A stretch of DNA of 64,000 nucleotides from Halegenticoccus tardaugens (GCF_004116405.1 NZ_SDIC01000003.1:434001-498000), one strand, 5' to 3'. Counted from the first letter of the stretch, positions 40,129 through 52,351 are shown. Notes: generated by a model from the letters alone, not told the origin. Translations and numbers: made by a program.

Positions 40129-41430
40129 CTAGGCCGCCGCTTCGTCTCCTTCGTCCTCTTCGACGACTTCGAGGCCGCGGCTGTTCACCGCGTACGGGTC
40201 GAGCCCGATCTCCTCCATGAACTGCTTGTAGAGTCGCTCGGCCGTCTCCGCGTCCTTCTGCTTGTCGGAGGCGCGGTCGCAGAGTTCGATGAGGTCCTCC
40301 GGCACGTCGTTCTCGTGGACGATCCAGTGGTTGATGAGGTCCGACAGCCGGCGGATGGGGCTGGTGAAGTGGCCGTAGATGTCGAAGTTCAGCGCGTGGT
40401 GGCCGCCGAACGGATCGTTCATGTACTTCGCCCGGGGCATCACCTTCAACACGGCGCGCTGGATCTTGTTGAGCGCGCGCGGCGGTGCCTCCTCCAGCGC
40501 CGCGTTGACGGCCTTTCGAGGATCGTCGAGCGTTCCGCTCGGAATCTTGACGCCGTCGAGTTCCATGATCTCCCGCAGCGCCTTGTCCCACTGATCGGGG
40601 GTCGGCTGCGGGTGGACGCGGTACATCGCCTCGACGCCGCGGTTCCACATCAGCTCGTGCGTGACGGCCTTGTTCGCCTTGAGCATGCACTCCTCGACGA
40701 TGGTGTGCGCGCGGTCGCGACGGGGGTTGAGCACGAGCGACCCGTCCTCTTTGCGCTGTTCGTGCATGCGGTCCGCGAGGTCGAACACGAGCGCGCACTC
40801 GTCGTGCAGCGGCGCGTCCGGGTCGTCGAGACGCGACTCGCACTGGCCGTAGGTGAGCCGTTCGTCGCTGCGGATGACCGACTTGTAGATGTCGATGGTG
40901 TCGAACGAGAGGGTGTCCTTCTTGATGCGCATCTCGACGGTGTGGGCCAGCCGATCCTCCCGCGGCACGAGCGAGCAGACCGTCTCGGCGAGCGCCGGCG
41001 GGAGCATGTGGATGGTGTACGCGGGCAGGTACACCGTATTGCCGCGTTTGACCGCCTCGGCCCACATCTCCGAGCCGGGGTGGACGTAGTGCGTCACGTC
41101 GGCGATGTGGACCCAGAGCGTGTACGCGTCGTCGCTCTCCTCGACGCTGATCGCGTCGTCGAAGTCCTGCGCGTCCACGGGGTCGGTCGTCCACGTCGGC
41201 AGGTCGCGGAGGTCCTGCCGACGTTCGATCTCGGCCTGGATCTCCTCTTGGACGCCGTCGGTCCGCTCTTTCGCCTCTCGAAGCACCTCGTGGGGGAATT
41301 TGTCGCGGATCTCGAACTCCTCGAACAGCTCCTCCCGTTTGTTCTCCAGGTGGCGCGCCACCTCCGGCGTGACCTCGACGGGGCCCTGTCCCTCCGCCGT
41401 CCCCGCCTGCGCCTGCGCGTCGTTCGACAT
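40129..41430 (-). CDS. rnr: RNase R-like RNB-domain exoribonuclease
   Basis: The 433-residue protein is essentially a bare RNB catalytic domain. WTTDPVDAQDFDDAISVEES (from residue 80) has the four catalytic aspartates; YTLWVHIADVTHYV, FTSPIRRLSDLINHW and GNTVYLPAYTIHMLPPALAE are RNB signatures. Cold-shock and S1 domains of bacterial RNase R are absent, matching the short haloarchaeal enzymes that carry out 3'-to-5' RNA decay in organisms lacking an exosome. The tail is acidic (VVEEDEGDEAAA). Confidence 0.95.
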   Translation of the reverse strand: MSNDAQAQAGTAEGQGPVEVTPEVARHLENKREELFEEFEIRDKFPHEVLREAKERTDGVQEEIQAEIERRQDLRDLPTWTTDPVDAQDFDDAISVEESDDAYTLWVHIADVTHYVHPGSEMWAEAVKRGNTVYLPAYTIHMLPPALAETVCSLVPREDRLAHTVEMRIKKDTLSFDTIDIYKSVIRSDERLTYGQCESRLDDPDAPLHDECALVFDLADRMHEQRKEDGSLVLNPRRDRAHTIVEECMLKANKAVTHELMWNRGVEAMYRVHPQPTPDQWDKALREIMELDGVKIPSGTLDDPRKAVNAALEEAPPRALNKIQRAVLKVMPRAKYMNDPFGGHHALNFDIYGHFTSPIRRLSDLINHWIVHENDVPEDLIELCDRASDKQKDAETAERLYKQFMEEIGLDPYAVNSRGLEVVEEDEGDEAAA

Positions 41431-41455
41431 GGTTCGAATGACGGGTGAGAGGTAG

Positions 41456-42301
41456 TTAGTCGTGTCGGGGTTCGTCGCTCGAGTCGATCCGTCTCGCGCG
41501 GCTGCGCCGATATTCGAGCGCGATGTCGGGCCTGTCCGTCGTGATCAGGTCCGGCCCGTGGTCGATCGCGTCCACGACGTTGTTCTCGACGTCCACGAGC
41601 GACCAGATCCCGGCTCTCACGCCCCGCTCGCGCGTCTCGTTGATGAACCACGGGAGCGCGCGGGGAACGTAGTGGCTGATGGCGTATTCGGCCTCCACGT
41701 CGGACGCGACGTCGAGCACCGTCGGGTTCGGGGTGTTTCCCAGCGCGCCGACGTCGACGGTCGCGTCCGCGGCGGCAGCGAGCGACTCGCTCCTGAAGGA
41801 CACGAGCGTCGTCCGCCGGCGAAGGTCGAACGCGTCGAGCGCGTCGAGCACCGCCGCCGCATAGCCGTCGCGCTTGAGTTCGAGGTACAGTCGCACGTCC
41901 GACTCCGACACGACGTCGAGGCCCTCCGCGAGCGTCGGGATCGGCTCGCCGTGAACGCGCGCGTCTTCTATCGTCTCGGCCGGCGTTTCGTGGACGATGC
42001 CGTGGTGGTCCGTCGACCAGTCCAAGATCGGATCGTGAAAGAGGACGAGTTCGCCGTCGGCCGTCCGTCGCACGTCGAGTTCGACCCCGTCGACGCCGAG
42101 GTCGATCGCCGTTCGGATTCCGCGGATCGTGTTCGGCGGTTCGATGCCGGCGCAGCCGCGGTGGCCGATCACGTCCGGGGCGGCGATCGGCGCCCGCGTC
42201 TCCGAGTCGAGTCGCGAGGATGCGGCGATCGACGTGCTGGCGGCCGTCGCGCCGACGGCGACCAGAAACGACCGGCGCGAGAGCGCGCGCGTACCCCTCA
42301 T
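41456..42301 (-). CDS. Tat-exported glycerophosphodiester phosphodiesterase
   Basis: The 281-residue protein opens with a twin-arginine signal (LSRRSFLVAVGATAASTSIA). The mature enzyme is a GDPD TIM barrel: VIGHRGCAGIEPPNT, GVDGVELDVRRTADGELVLF then HDP, YLELKRDGY, and a final GPDLITTDRPD. The catalytic histidines (in GHRG and LFHDP) and Glu/Asp metal ligands are present. It hydrolyses glycerophosphodiesters outside the membrane, releasing glycerol phosphate for uptake. It lies 25 bases upstream of rnr on the same strand. Confidence 0.93.
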   Translation of the reverse strand: MRGTRALSRRSFLVAVGATAASTSIAASSRLDSETRAPIAAPDVIGHRGCAGIEPPNTIRGIRTAIDLGVDGVELDVRRTADGELVLFHDPILDWSTDHHGIVHETPAETIEDARVHGEPIPTLAEGLDVVSESDVRLYLELKRDGYAAAVLDALDAFDLRRRTTLVSFRSESLAAAADATVDVGALGNTPNPTVLDVASDVEAEYAISHYVPRALPWFINETRERGVRAGIWSLVDVENNVVDAIDHGPDLITTDRPDIALEYRRSRARRIDSSDEPRHD

Positions 42302-42446
42302 CGATACCCTCCGTGGGTAAACTGTGTCCCGTTCTGATACTTAAACCATCGCCCGGGGAATCTCTGTCGAAGAGTGATAGAGCGTGGGTCGTAGCCGGCG
42401 TCCGGAGGGCGTCGGGATGGAAGAGCCGGCCGTCCCGAACGCCCGT

Positions 42447-42743
42447 CTACCGTTCCTCAGCCGGCCCGTAGCGTTCCTCGACGGCGCCCAGGTACCGCCT
42501 GAGGAACTCCGACTGGCTTATTCCGTCCGCTTCTATTTCGAGCAGCAGCGATTCGAGTTCGTTCCGGGGTTGGTGACAGAGCTCGCGGTAGCAGTCCTTA
42601 CAGAGGTGTTCGAACTCCTTGCCGTAGCGGTCCCAGCGGTTGCCCTCCTTGTCGTACTCGCGCGCCTCGGAGCGGAGGACGGACGTGCCGCAGGCGATGC
42701 AGACGACCGTCTTCCGGTCCCGATTCGTCCGGGGGCGCCACAT
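42447..42743 (-). CDS. zinc-ribbon protein (DUF7562-like)
   Basis: The 98-residue protein has CIACGTSVLRSEAREYDKEG and EHLCKDCYRELC, giving CxxC and CxxC knuckles that probably bind zinc. The C-terminal part is helical (ELESLLLEIEADGISQSEFL). It resembles a haloarchaeal family (DUF7562-like) of unknown function. The gap 42302-42446 to the GDPD gene shows nothing I recognise. Confidence 0.75.
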   Translation of the reverse strand: MWRPRTNRDRKTVVCIACGTSVLRSEAREYDKEGNRWDRYGKEFEHLCKDCYRELCHQPRNELESLLLEIEADGISQSEFLRRYLGAVEERYGPAEER

Positions 42744-42942
42744 GCGAGGAAGGTCGATCGCGGTTCACTTAGCGTTTGTCACGGTACCCGGTGTACGCCC
42801 GGAAACGCCAGCGATTTCGGACATTCAGAGGAGATCGACAGTCGCCGCGACCGACGCGGGACTCGCGACGAAACCCGAGTCCGGTTTCCGGGATCGGCGG
42901 CGGAGCGGGTGATTTAACCGCAGCGCCGTCGCACGGGCAGCC

Positions 42943-43422
42943 ATGAGGGTCAAATCCCGACACCACCTCCGCAGCGACGAGATCGGAGCGATCGAAGACG
43001 CGGTGGCGTCGCAGCTCGGCGTCGACCTCGACGGCGACTCGTACGAGTTCGTCGAACTCCGGGATTCGGCGTTCGACGTGGTGCTCGTCGACGGCCAACC
43101 GCTCGTGTTCTACGTCGACGACGAGCCGTTTCTCACCGTCCGCGGCGCGAACGAGCACCCGCCCGATCGGCGCGTCGTCACCGTCGACTCCGGGGCGGTG
43201 TCGTTCGTCAGCAACGGTGCGGACGTCATGCGCCCCGGCATCGTCGAGGCCGACGACGCCATCGAAGCCGGCGACCTCGTCGCGATCGCCGAAGAGGCCC
43301 ACGGCAAGGTGCTCGCCATCGGCCGGTCGCTGGAGGACGGCTCCGACCTCGTCGGCGACGCGGGCAAAGTCGTGGAGTCGGTCCACCACGTCGGCGACGA
43401 TCTGTACGGATTCGGCGTCTAA
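42943..43422 (+). CDS. PUA-domain RNA-binding protein (MCT-1/Tma20-like)
   Basis: A 159-residue protein has an N-terminal pre-PUA domain (MRVKSRHHLRSDEIGAIEDA, VELRDSAFDVVLVDGQPLVF) and a C-terminal PUA domain (RVVTVDSGAVSFVSNGADVM, RPGIVEADDAIEAGDLVAIA, HGKVLAIGRSL). This order matches archaeal relatives of MCT-1/Tma20 and the eIF2D N-terminus, which bind RNA on the small ribosomal subunit. It converges with the glycosyltransferase gene with four bases between stops. Confidence 0.9.
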   Translation: MRVKSRHHLRSDEIGAIEDAVASQLGVDLDGDSYEFVELRDSAFDVVLVDGQPLVFYVDDEPFLTVRGANEHPPDRRVVTVDSGAVSFVSNGADVMRPGIVEADDAIEAGDLVAIAEEAHGKVLAIGRSLEDGSDLVGDAGKVVESVHHVGDDLYGFGV

Positions 43423-43426
43423 CTCC

Positions 43427-44809
43427 TTATTCTCGGTCTTCGTCGCTTCGCTCACCCGCTCCGCCCCTCGAGCTCGCCTCGCTGCTCGTGACGTACACGG
43501 CCGGCCGCCGTCGGACGAACTCGTCGACGAACGCCGCGACGACGACGGCGGCCTGCAGCGCGAGGTACGCCGGCAGCGTGAGCGGCGCGACGTACTCGCG
43601 GGGGTCGTGGGCGCGCCCGGCGAGTTCGTCCTGCAAAAAGACGGCGTACGGCAGCGCGAACGTCGACGAGACGGCCGCCGCCGCGGTCGACAGCGCCGCG
43701 CCGGGGAACGGCGGCCCGACGCCGAGCGCCGATAGGGTCGCGACCGGCGACGCGAGCAGGAGGATCGGCAGGGTCAGAACGACGCAGAAGGTGTAGAGGG
43801 CGTCGAGCCTGACGATCGGCGAGAGATTCGGGTCGTCCGAGAGCCGACGGAGGTGCCGGCGAGCGACCTGCATCCCCCCGCGGACCCACCGCTTTCGCTG
43901 GCTCCACCAGGCGGCGAGCGTCTCGGGGTTCCGCTCCGCGGAGACGACGGTCGGATCGACGCGGATCCGCTTGCCGCGCGCGTGGATCCGCGACGCCGCG
44001 TCGAGGTCCTCCAGGAGCACCGTCTCGTCGAATCCGCCGAGCGCGGAGAGTGCCTCCCGCCGGAAGAACGCCTGCCCGCCGGTGAAGAGGGTGAACCCGC
44101 CCGCCACGTCGCGGGCGACGAACTCCGTCCGCTCGATCAGGTGCCGCTCGACGGTCGCGTGCAGCGCGACGAGCGAGGCGGCCGCGTTCGTCCCGAAGCA
44201 GCGGCCCTTGACGCACCAGACGTCGTCGCCTTCGAGGAGTCGCCGAACCGCCCGGCGGACGGCCGTCGGCTCGAATCGCTGCCCAGCGTCGACGCTCGCG
44301 ATCACGTCCCCCTCGGCGCGCGGGAGCGCGTGATTCACGGCCGCCGCCTTGCCGCCGGGCGATACCTCGCGGCGGACCGCCGCGACCCGGCGGTTCCGGG
44401 CCGCGATCCGTTCGGCCACGTCTGCGGTTCCGTCGTCGGACGCCGCCTCGTAGCCGACGACGACCTCCAGCCGATCCGTCGGGTACGACTGCCGGAGACA
44501 CGACGCGACGGTCCCTTCGAGCGCGTCGGCTTCGTTGTACGCGGTGACGACGACCGACACCGTCGGCGGATCCGCGGGAAGCGACGGTGGCTCCGGCGCG
44601 GGATCGCCGACCGAGAGGAGCGTCGAGAGGATCATCCGGAACGCGATCCCCGTCGACGCGGCGAGGACCGACGCGGCGAGCAGCCCGGCGTACGCCGGAA
44701 TCAAAAGCGCCGGGACGACGAGCGCGCCGCAGAGAAGCGCGGCGACAGCCGCGGTGCCGGCGGCGACCGAGACGTCGCTCCGGGCTTCGGACGGCGTTCG
44801 AACCTCCAT
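43427..44809 (-). CDS. membrane glycosyltransferase family 2
   Basis: The 460-residue protein has two N-terminal helices (about residues 17-60), a GT-A catalytic domain and about three C-terminal helices. Catalytic motifs are VSVVVTAYNEADALEGTVAS, ASVDAGQRFEP (the D-x-D region), LLEDLDAASRI (catalytic E-D) and SQRKRWVRGG (Q-x-x-R-W-type motif). The layout resembles processive GT2 enzymes that make and extrude polysaccharides. It starts five bases after the stop of the membrane gene upstream and is probably cotranscribed with it. Confidence 0.9.
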   Translation of the reverse strand: MEVRTPSEARSDVSVAAGTAAVAALLCGALVVPALLIPAYAGLLAASVLAASTGIAFRMILSTLLSVGDPAPEPPSLPADPPTVSVVVTAYNEADALEGTVASCLRQSYPTDRLEVVVGYEAASDDGTADVAERIAARNRRVAAVRREVSPGGKAAAVNHALPRAEGDVIASVDAGQRFEPTAVRRAVRRLLEGDDVWCVKGRCFGTNAAASLVALHATVERHLIERTEFVARDVAGGFTLFTGGQAFFRREALSALGGFDETVLLEDLDAASRIHARGKRIRVDPTVVSAERNPETLAAWWSQRKRWVRGGMQVARRHLRRLSDDPNLSPIVRLDALYTFCVVLTLPILLLASPVATLSALGVGPPFPGAALSTAAAAVSSTFALPYAVFLQDELAGRAHDPREYVAPLTLPAYLALQAAVVVAAFVDEFVRRRPAVYVTSSEASSRGGAGERSDEDRE

Positions 44810-44814
44810 CGAGG

Positions 44815-45288
44815 TTACCCGCCGTCGTCGCGCAGTCGAGACCCGATCCACGTCCCGAGGGTGAGCCCGTAGACGAGGTGGCCGACGTGGAAGACGAGCG
44901 CCTCGTCGGGATCGAGCGACCGGTCGAGGAGTTCCCCGAGGACGACGCGGCTGCCGAAGACGGAGAGGACGACGCCGAAGATCGTCCCCGCCGCGACGCC
45001 CTCCCACTCGGTTGGCGTTCGCTCGCTCGCCCGAAACGCCGAGGCGAAGGCGACGCCGCCCCCCGCGCCGTACAACAGGTGGAGGACCAGCGCGACGACG
45101 GGATAGTCCGACGGGTCGCCGCCGCCGACGTACTTCGCCCAGAACGTCGCGGTCGGCGGGAGCGAGCGCGCGACGGGCAGTCGGTAGGCGGTCATGACGA
45201 TCGTCGCGAGGAGGCCGCCCGCGAATCCTTCCCGGAGCGCTCGCCGATCGGTCCGCTCGACGGAGCGTCGAAGCGTGGCTCGGAACAT
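44815..45288 (-). CDS. membrane protein (DUF6789-like)
   Basis: The 157-residue protein has four hydrophobic segments (about residues 20-36, 57-80, 95-115 and 130-150). REGFAGGLLATIVMTAYRLP near the N-terminus and LHLLYGAGGGVAFASAF resemble the DUF6789 family of unknown function. The ATG at 45288 is preferred to an upstream frame. It is followed closely by the glycosyltransferase. Confidence 0.7.
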   Translation of the reverse strand: MFRATLRRSVERTDRRALREGFAGGLLATIVMTAYRLPVARSLPPTATFWAKYVGGGDPSDYPVVALVLHLLYGAGGGVAFASAFRASERTPTEWEGVAAGTIFGVVLSVFGSRVVLGELLDRSLDPDEALVFHVGHLVYGLTLGTWIGSRLRDDGG

Positions 45289-45406
45289 CGGTGCGCCGTA
45301 GTTCGACGGGTCGGGGGTTAGCCGCTTTGGCGGCGCTCGCGCGACCGTCTTCGTCGCCGGACCGTCTGACGTAAGAACTAATGGAACCCCCGCCAGTGTA
45401 GAGATC

Positions 45407-45760
45407 ATGGGTATTATGAGCAAGATCCTCGGCGGGGGTGGCGCCCGAAGCACCGAGGACTACGTCGAGCTGAATCTCGACGACTTCGACACCGCGCGCG
45501 GCGAAGCCGGGATGACGGTTCACATCGCCGAGATCGCGGGCCAACAGGACGTGGTCGCGATCAAAGACGCCGTGTACGACGGCGACTTCGTCATCGCCGA
45601 CATCACCCGCCTCCGCGTCAAAGACCGAACGGTCGAACACATCATCGACGAACTCCGGCAGGTCGCGAGCGAGGTCGACGGCGACATCGTCCAGAAGGGC
45701 GACGACCAGATCATCGTCGCGCCGACCGGCGTGACGATCGCGCGGCAGAAGCTGAGCTGA
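45407..45760 (+). CDS. sepF: cell division protein SepF
   Basis: The 117-residue protein starts MGIMSKILGGGGARSTEDYV, whose first residues form the membrane-targeting amphipathic helix. The SepF core follows: ELNLDDFDTARGEAGMTVHI, FVIADITRLRVKDRTVEHII, DELRQVASEVDGDIVQKGDD and QIIVAPTGVTIARQ. In haloarchaea SepF anchors FtsZ2 to the membrane and is essential for division. A second ATG three codons in is a possible start. It is monocistronic. Confidence 0.95.
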   Translation: MGIMSKILGGGGARSTEDYVELNLDDFDTARGEAGMTVHIAEIAGQQDVVAIKDAVYDGDFVIADITRLRVKDRTVEHIIDELRQVASEVDGDIVQKGDDQIIVAPTGVTIARQKLS

Positions 45761-46169
45761 AAAACGCCTCGTTCTTCCGGTCCCTTCCTCCTTCGGTCGT
45801 CTCGCCGCCCGAACCGGGAGTTACCCCGTTCTATTTCCGATGGAGTATGTCGAAACACCCCGTCGGCTCGTACCGCCGGCCGGTCACTTTTTCGAAGAAC
45901 CATCGGCGGGCGTCGTCGGCGAAGAGATGAGCGGTCTGTCGATCCATGATTTGCTACTTACTCGGATGCGAGTAGCAATGAATGTTACCCGAGTAATGAA
46001 GGATGGAAATTAACGTCCGTGATGGAACCGCGGCCGCTCGGCCGATCGGTTCGGATCCATCACAATCAGGTTAAGTGCGTCCATCCCCGAGGGGAGGACA
46101 GATGATAGGGTGTGAGCATCCGGTGTCGCGAGACGGACGGACGGGGACGGAGGCGAGGGTTTCGCGGCC
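45761..46169. other. 409-base gap between sepF and uvrA
   Basis: No convincing gene is seen. A 27-codon ORF at 45846 (starting MSKHPVGSYRRPV) lacks coding character. The gap holds the palindromes at 45951-45996 and a weak TATA-like GGTTAAGTG near 46069-46077 about 95 bases before uvrA. Confidence 0.5.
45951..45996. promoter_or_regulatory. nested palindromes upstream of uvrA
   Basis: TTGCTACT (45951-45958) and AGTAGCAA (45971-45978) form an outer inverted repeat; TACTCG and CGAGTA around GATG form an overlapping inner one. TTACCCGAGTAA (45985-45996) follows. All carry the half-site TTACTCG/CGAGTAA. They lie 175-220 bases before uvrA. Confidence 0.5.
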
Positions 46170-49121
<2,952 letters not shown>

Positions 49122-49124
<3 letters not shown>

Positions 49125-49183
49125 GCGGTCGTCACCGCGAAGGTGGAACGATTGAGCGATCATCACCGCGGAGGTGGAACGAC
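49122..49183 (+). repeat. 31-base tandem repeat starting at the uvrA stop codon
   Basis: Two 31-base units, 49122-49152 and 49153-49183, each begin TGAGCG, contain TCACCGCG-AGGTGGAACGA and differ at about five positions. A degenerate third unit (CGAACGGCGCTCACCGTGAA) follows. The first TGA is the uvrA stop codon. The rest of the gap to 49431 has TATA-like sequences (GTGATAAAC near 49321) and nothing else I recognise. Confidence 0.7.
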
Positions 49184-49431
49184 CGAACGGCGCTCACCGT
49201 GAAAGCACACTGAAGGGGGCGAACAGACGGAACCTCGATGATCCGCGGGCGGCGTACCGTACTCCCGCCTCGACCGGCCCGCGGCGGAACGTCACATGCG
49301 GGGCGAGTTGGGCGCCTTCGCAGTGATAAACCTTCGTCCGGTTCGGAACCGCCCCTTCCCTCGCCGGCCGCCTTCACGGGCGCGAACCGCCGGGCGGCAC
49401 CCTTTTTCGCGGGAAAAACGAACGTTCACCC

Positions 49432-50442
49432 ATGGCACGAACGTACGCGGCCATGAGAAACGCCCTCCTCGTCGTCGACGGCGCGCCCGACGACCCGACG
49501 GCGCGCGTTCGCCTCGACGGGCACGAACTCGCCTGTCTCGCCGTCGCGCCCGAGGCAGGCGAGAGTGGTACCGACCGCGTCTTCTGCGGCACCTACGACG
49601 CCGGCCTGTGGCGCAGCGAGGACGGCGGCGACTCGTGGGAACGCGTCGGCGAGAACGCGGTGGGAAACAAGGTGATGGCCGTCGCGATCGACCCCGACGA
49701 TCCGGACGAAGCGTGGGCGGGGACGGAGCCGAGCGCGGTCTATCGCTCGACCGACGGGGGCGCGACGTGGACCGAGCGGGAGGGACTCACCGACCTCCCC
49801 TCCGCATCCGGCTGGTCGTTCCCGCCGCGCCCCTACACCCATCACGTCCGGTGGATCGAGGTCGACCCCGACGATCCGGCCCACCTCTACGTCAGCATCG
49901 AGGCCGGGGCGCTCGTGCAGACGTCCGACCGCGGCGAGACGTGGGAGGACCGCGCGCCGGACTCCCGGCGAGACAACCACAGCCTGACGACCCACCCGGA
50001 CGCGCCGGGGCGCGCGTGGGCCGCCGCGGGCGACGGCTACGCGGAGACGGACGACGGCGGGCGGACGTGGACTCACCCGCAGGAGGGGTTGGATCACCGG
50101 TACTGCTGGAGCGTCGCCGTCGACGCCGCGGATCCCCGGACGGTGCTTCTCTCCGCTGCGAGCGGACCCCGGTCGGCGCACAACGCGGCGAGCGCCGAAT
50201 CCTACGTCTACAGGAGACGCGGCGACGAGCCGTGGGAACGCGTCGGTGACGGGCTCCCGACGGGGAAGGGAACCGTGCGAGCAGCGCTGGCGCGCGGTTC
50301 GGCGAGCGGCGCGTTCTACGCGCTCTCCAATCGCGGGCTCTTTTTCACGACCGACGCCGGCGAGACGTGGGAGGCGGTCAACGTCGAGTGGCCCGAGGAG
50401 TTCGGAACGCAGACGCCGAGCGGACTGGCCGTCGTCGCCTGA
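49432..50442 (+). CDS. BNR/Asp-box repeat beta-propeller protein
   Basis: The 336-residue protein carries repeated Asp-box motifs (S-x-D-x-G-x-T-W): LWRSEDGGDSWERVG, VYRSTDGGATWTERE, LVQTSDRGETWEDRA, YAETDDGGRTWTHPQ and FFTTDAGETWEAVN. This predicts a beta-propeller of about six or seven blades. Relatives include sialidases, plant HCF136 and sortilin; no sialidase catalytic residues are evident. No signal peptide, so it is cytosolic. It may act as a scaffold or lyase-like enzyme. A small cluster with the reductase downstream is possible. Confidence 0.88.
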   Translation: MARTYAAMRNALLVVDGAPDDPTARVRLDGHELACLAVAPEAGESGTDRVFCGTYDAGLWRSEDGGDSWERVGENAVGNKVMAVAIDPDDPDEAWAGTEPSAVYRSTDGGATWTEREGLTDLPSASGWSFPPRPYTHHVRWIEVDPDDPAHLYVSIEAGALVQTSDRGETWEDRAPDSRRDNHSLTTHPDAPGRAWAAAGDGYAETDDGGRTWTHPQEGLDHRYCWSVAVDAADPRTVLLSAASGPRSAHNAASAESYVYRRRGDEPWERVGDGLPTGKGTVRAALARGSASGAFYALSNRGLFFTTDAGETWEAVNVEWPEEFGTQTPSGLAVVA

Positions 50443-50538
50443 CTGTCCGCTCTCGACGCTTTTTGTGGGTACCCCTCGTCGCCCCGTCGTCGGAGCGAAC
50501 CGGGAAGGTATTTACTCCGAGCGGGAGGACGAACGCCC

Positions 50539-51630
50539 ATGTACGACTTCGTCGTGGTCGGCGTCGGGCCAGCGGGCGCGCGCTTTTCGCGCCGCGCCGC
50601 CGAGGCCGGATACGACGTGCTCGCCCTGGAGAAGGGGGAGGTCGGAACGCCGCTCGCCTGTTCCGGCCACGTGAGCACCGACATCTGGGAGTACGTTCCC
50701 GCCGGGGCGAAAGCGCGCCTCCTGCAAAATCGCGTCTACGGCGCGAACTTCCGCGTCGGCGGCCCCGACAGCGATCCGAACCTGTTCTACAAGACCGAGG
50801 AGATCTCGAACGTCATCGACCGGGTCGAACTCGACCGGACGCTCGCCGAGGCGGCCCGCGAGGCGGGCGCGGACGTGCGCGAGGGACACGCCGTGACGGC
50901 GGTCGAAGAGCACGCGGACCGGGTGACCGTCGCGGCGAGCGCCGGCGGCGAGCGCCGGGAGTTCGAGGCGAAGATGGTCGCCGGGTGCGACGGTCCCGTC
51001 TCGCGCGTCCGCCGCGAGGTCGGCCTGCCGGAGCCAGCCGAGACGCTCCACGGCGTACTCGCGTTCGACGACGACGCCGACTTCGGAGACCACGTCGACG
51101 TGCACCTGACGGTGCCGCGCTTTTTCGCGTGGCGGATCCCCCGCGGCGACGCGGGCGTCGAGTACGGCCTCGCGGCCCCGCCGGGGAAGGAAGTGACCGC
51201 CCTGTTCGATCGGCTGACGGCGACGTACGGGGTCGAGACGGATCGGTTCTGCTCGGGCGCGATCCCCATCGGGCCGCCGGAGACGGTGACGACGCGCCGC
51301 GCATTTCTCGTCGGGGACGCCGCCGCACAGACGAAGCCGTTCACCGGCGGCGGGATCCTCTACGGGATGACCGCCGCCGACTGCGCGGTCCGGACGATCG
51401 ATCCGGCCCGCCCGCGGACGCTCGCCGCGTACGAGCGCGCGTGGCGCGCGGAACTCGAAACCGAGATCCGCCTCGGCCACCTCGTCCGTCGCGCGTACTC
51501 CCTCCCGAAACCCGTCCAGCGCGCCGGCCTGCGGGCGCTCTCGGGGGAGATCGGCGTCCACATGGACCGACCGTCGTCGCTCTTTTCGAAGGAACACCTC
51601 CGGACCGTCCTCTCGTCGTTCATCCGATAG
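50539..51630 (+). CDS. geranylgeranyl reductase family FAD oxidoreductase
   Basis: A 363-residue flavoprotein starts MYDFVVVGVGPAGARFSRRA, the FAD-binding Rossmann motif. Other family features are ACSGHVSTDIWEYVP near residue 40, GCDGPVSRVRREVGLPEP, and RAFLVGDAAAQTKPFTGGGI, the second FAD motif. Family members saturate isoprenoid double bonds, as in archaeal lipid maturation; haloarchaea have several paralogues and the substrate of this one is unclear. Confidence 0.9.
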   Translation: MYDFVVVGVGPAGARFSRRAAEAGYDVLALEKGEVGTPLACSGHVSTDIWEYVPAGAKARLLQNRVYGANFRVGGPDSDPNLFYKTEEISNVIDRVELDRTLAEAAREAGADVREGHAVTAVEEHADRVTVAASAGGERREFEAKMVAGCDGPVSRVRREVGLPEPAETLHGVLAFDDDADFGDHVDVHLTVPRFFAWRIPRGDAGVEYGLAAPPGKEVTALFDRLTATYGVETDRFCSGAIPIGPPETVTTRRAFLVGDAAAQTKPFTGGGILYGMTAADCAVRTIDPARPRTLAAYERAWRAELETEIRLGHLVRRAYSLPKPVQRAGLRALSGEIGVHMDRPSSLFSKEHLRTVLSSFIR

Positions 51631-51691
51631 CTTTCGACGGTCGGTTCGGGGATACCGCTATGTCTTCGAAGTGATGATACGGCCACGAACG

Positions 51692-52351
51692 ATGGTGGCG
51701 AACGAGCAGGCGGCCGAGTCCCTCGCGACGGCCGCCAGACGGATGGCCGAATCCCTCTGCGAAGGGTTCAGAGCGCACGACGACGGACGCTACGCCGACG
51801 CGATCGAGGCGTTCGCCGAGGTCGATCGCGGGCAGTTTCCGCGCACGGACGACCGCCTCGTCCGCGACGGTGCGGCGGCGTACGTCGACGCGCTGTGGGC
51901 GAAAGACGAGGTCGAGGCGGCGTTCCGAGACGAAACTGGGTCGATCGCGGTCGAGGGGCTGGCCGACGCCGACTGGAGCGTCGTCCGCGGGTGCTTCCGC
52001 CGTCGAGCGGACGCGCTCGGGATCGACCCGGCGTACGCGTCGAAGAGCACGCTCGCCTGGCGGCGCCACAAGGTGGGCGGCGACTACTGGACGCCCATGC
52101 AGGAGGCGCAGGTGTACGAACTCCGCGCGGCGCTCGGCGACGACCGCTATCCGACGAAGCCGAACGACGGGCGATCCGGGTTCGGCCCCGAGGCGGCGCG
52201 GTACGCGCTCGGCGTCGAACTCCACGACATGCACACCCCGAGACACTGGGCGCAGGCCGTCGACGTCATGACCCCGTACTACGAGCGGATCCTCCGGTCT
52301 CACCGCTCGACCCGGAGCCGGGACGGCGCTTCCGCCCCACCAACTATATGA
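51692..52351 (+). CDS. conserved hypothetical protein
   Basis: The 219-residue protein starts MVANEQAAESLATAARRMAE and is mostly helical. Tryptophan- and histidine-containing segments LAWRRHKVGGDYWTPMQEAQ and VELHDMHTPRHWAQAVDVM suggest a binding site. Family not recognised. Starts further upstream at 51671 (GTG) and 51674 (ATG) are possible. A TATA box for the next gene lies at its 3' end. Confidence 0.65.
   Translation: MVANEQAAESLATAARRMAESLCEGFRAHDDGRYADAIEAFAEVDRGQFPRTDDRLVRDGAAAYVDALWAKDEVEAAFRDETGSIAVEGLADADWSVVRGCFRRRADALGIDPAYASKSTLAWRRHKVGGDYWTPMQEAQVYELRAALGDDRYPTKPNDGRSGFGPEAARYALGVELHDMHTPRHWAQAVDVMTPYYERILRSHRSTRSRDGASAPPTI
52340..52351 (+). promoter_or_regulatory. TATA box of the gene at 52374
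   Basis: CCAACTATATGA is about 23-34 bases before the ATG at 52374 and overlaps the stop codon of the preceding gene. Confidence 0.45.

Noticed and set aside
45846-45929. 27-codon ORF upstream of uvrA
   Set aside because: Basic, unlike haloarchaeal proteins, with no promoter or ribosome binding site at the right place.
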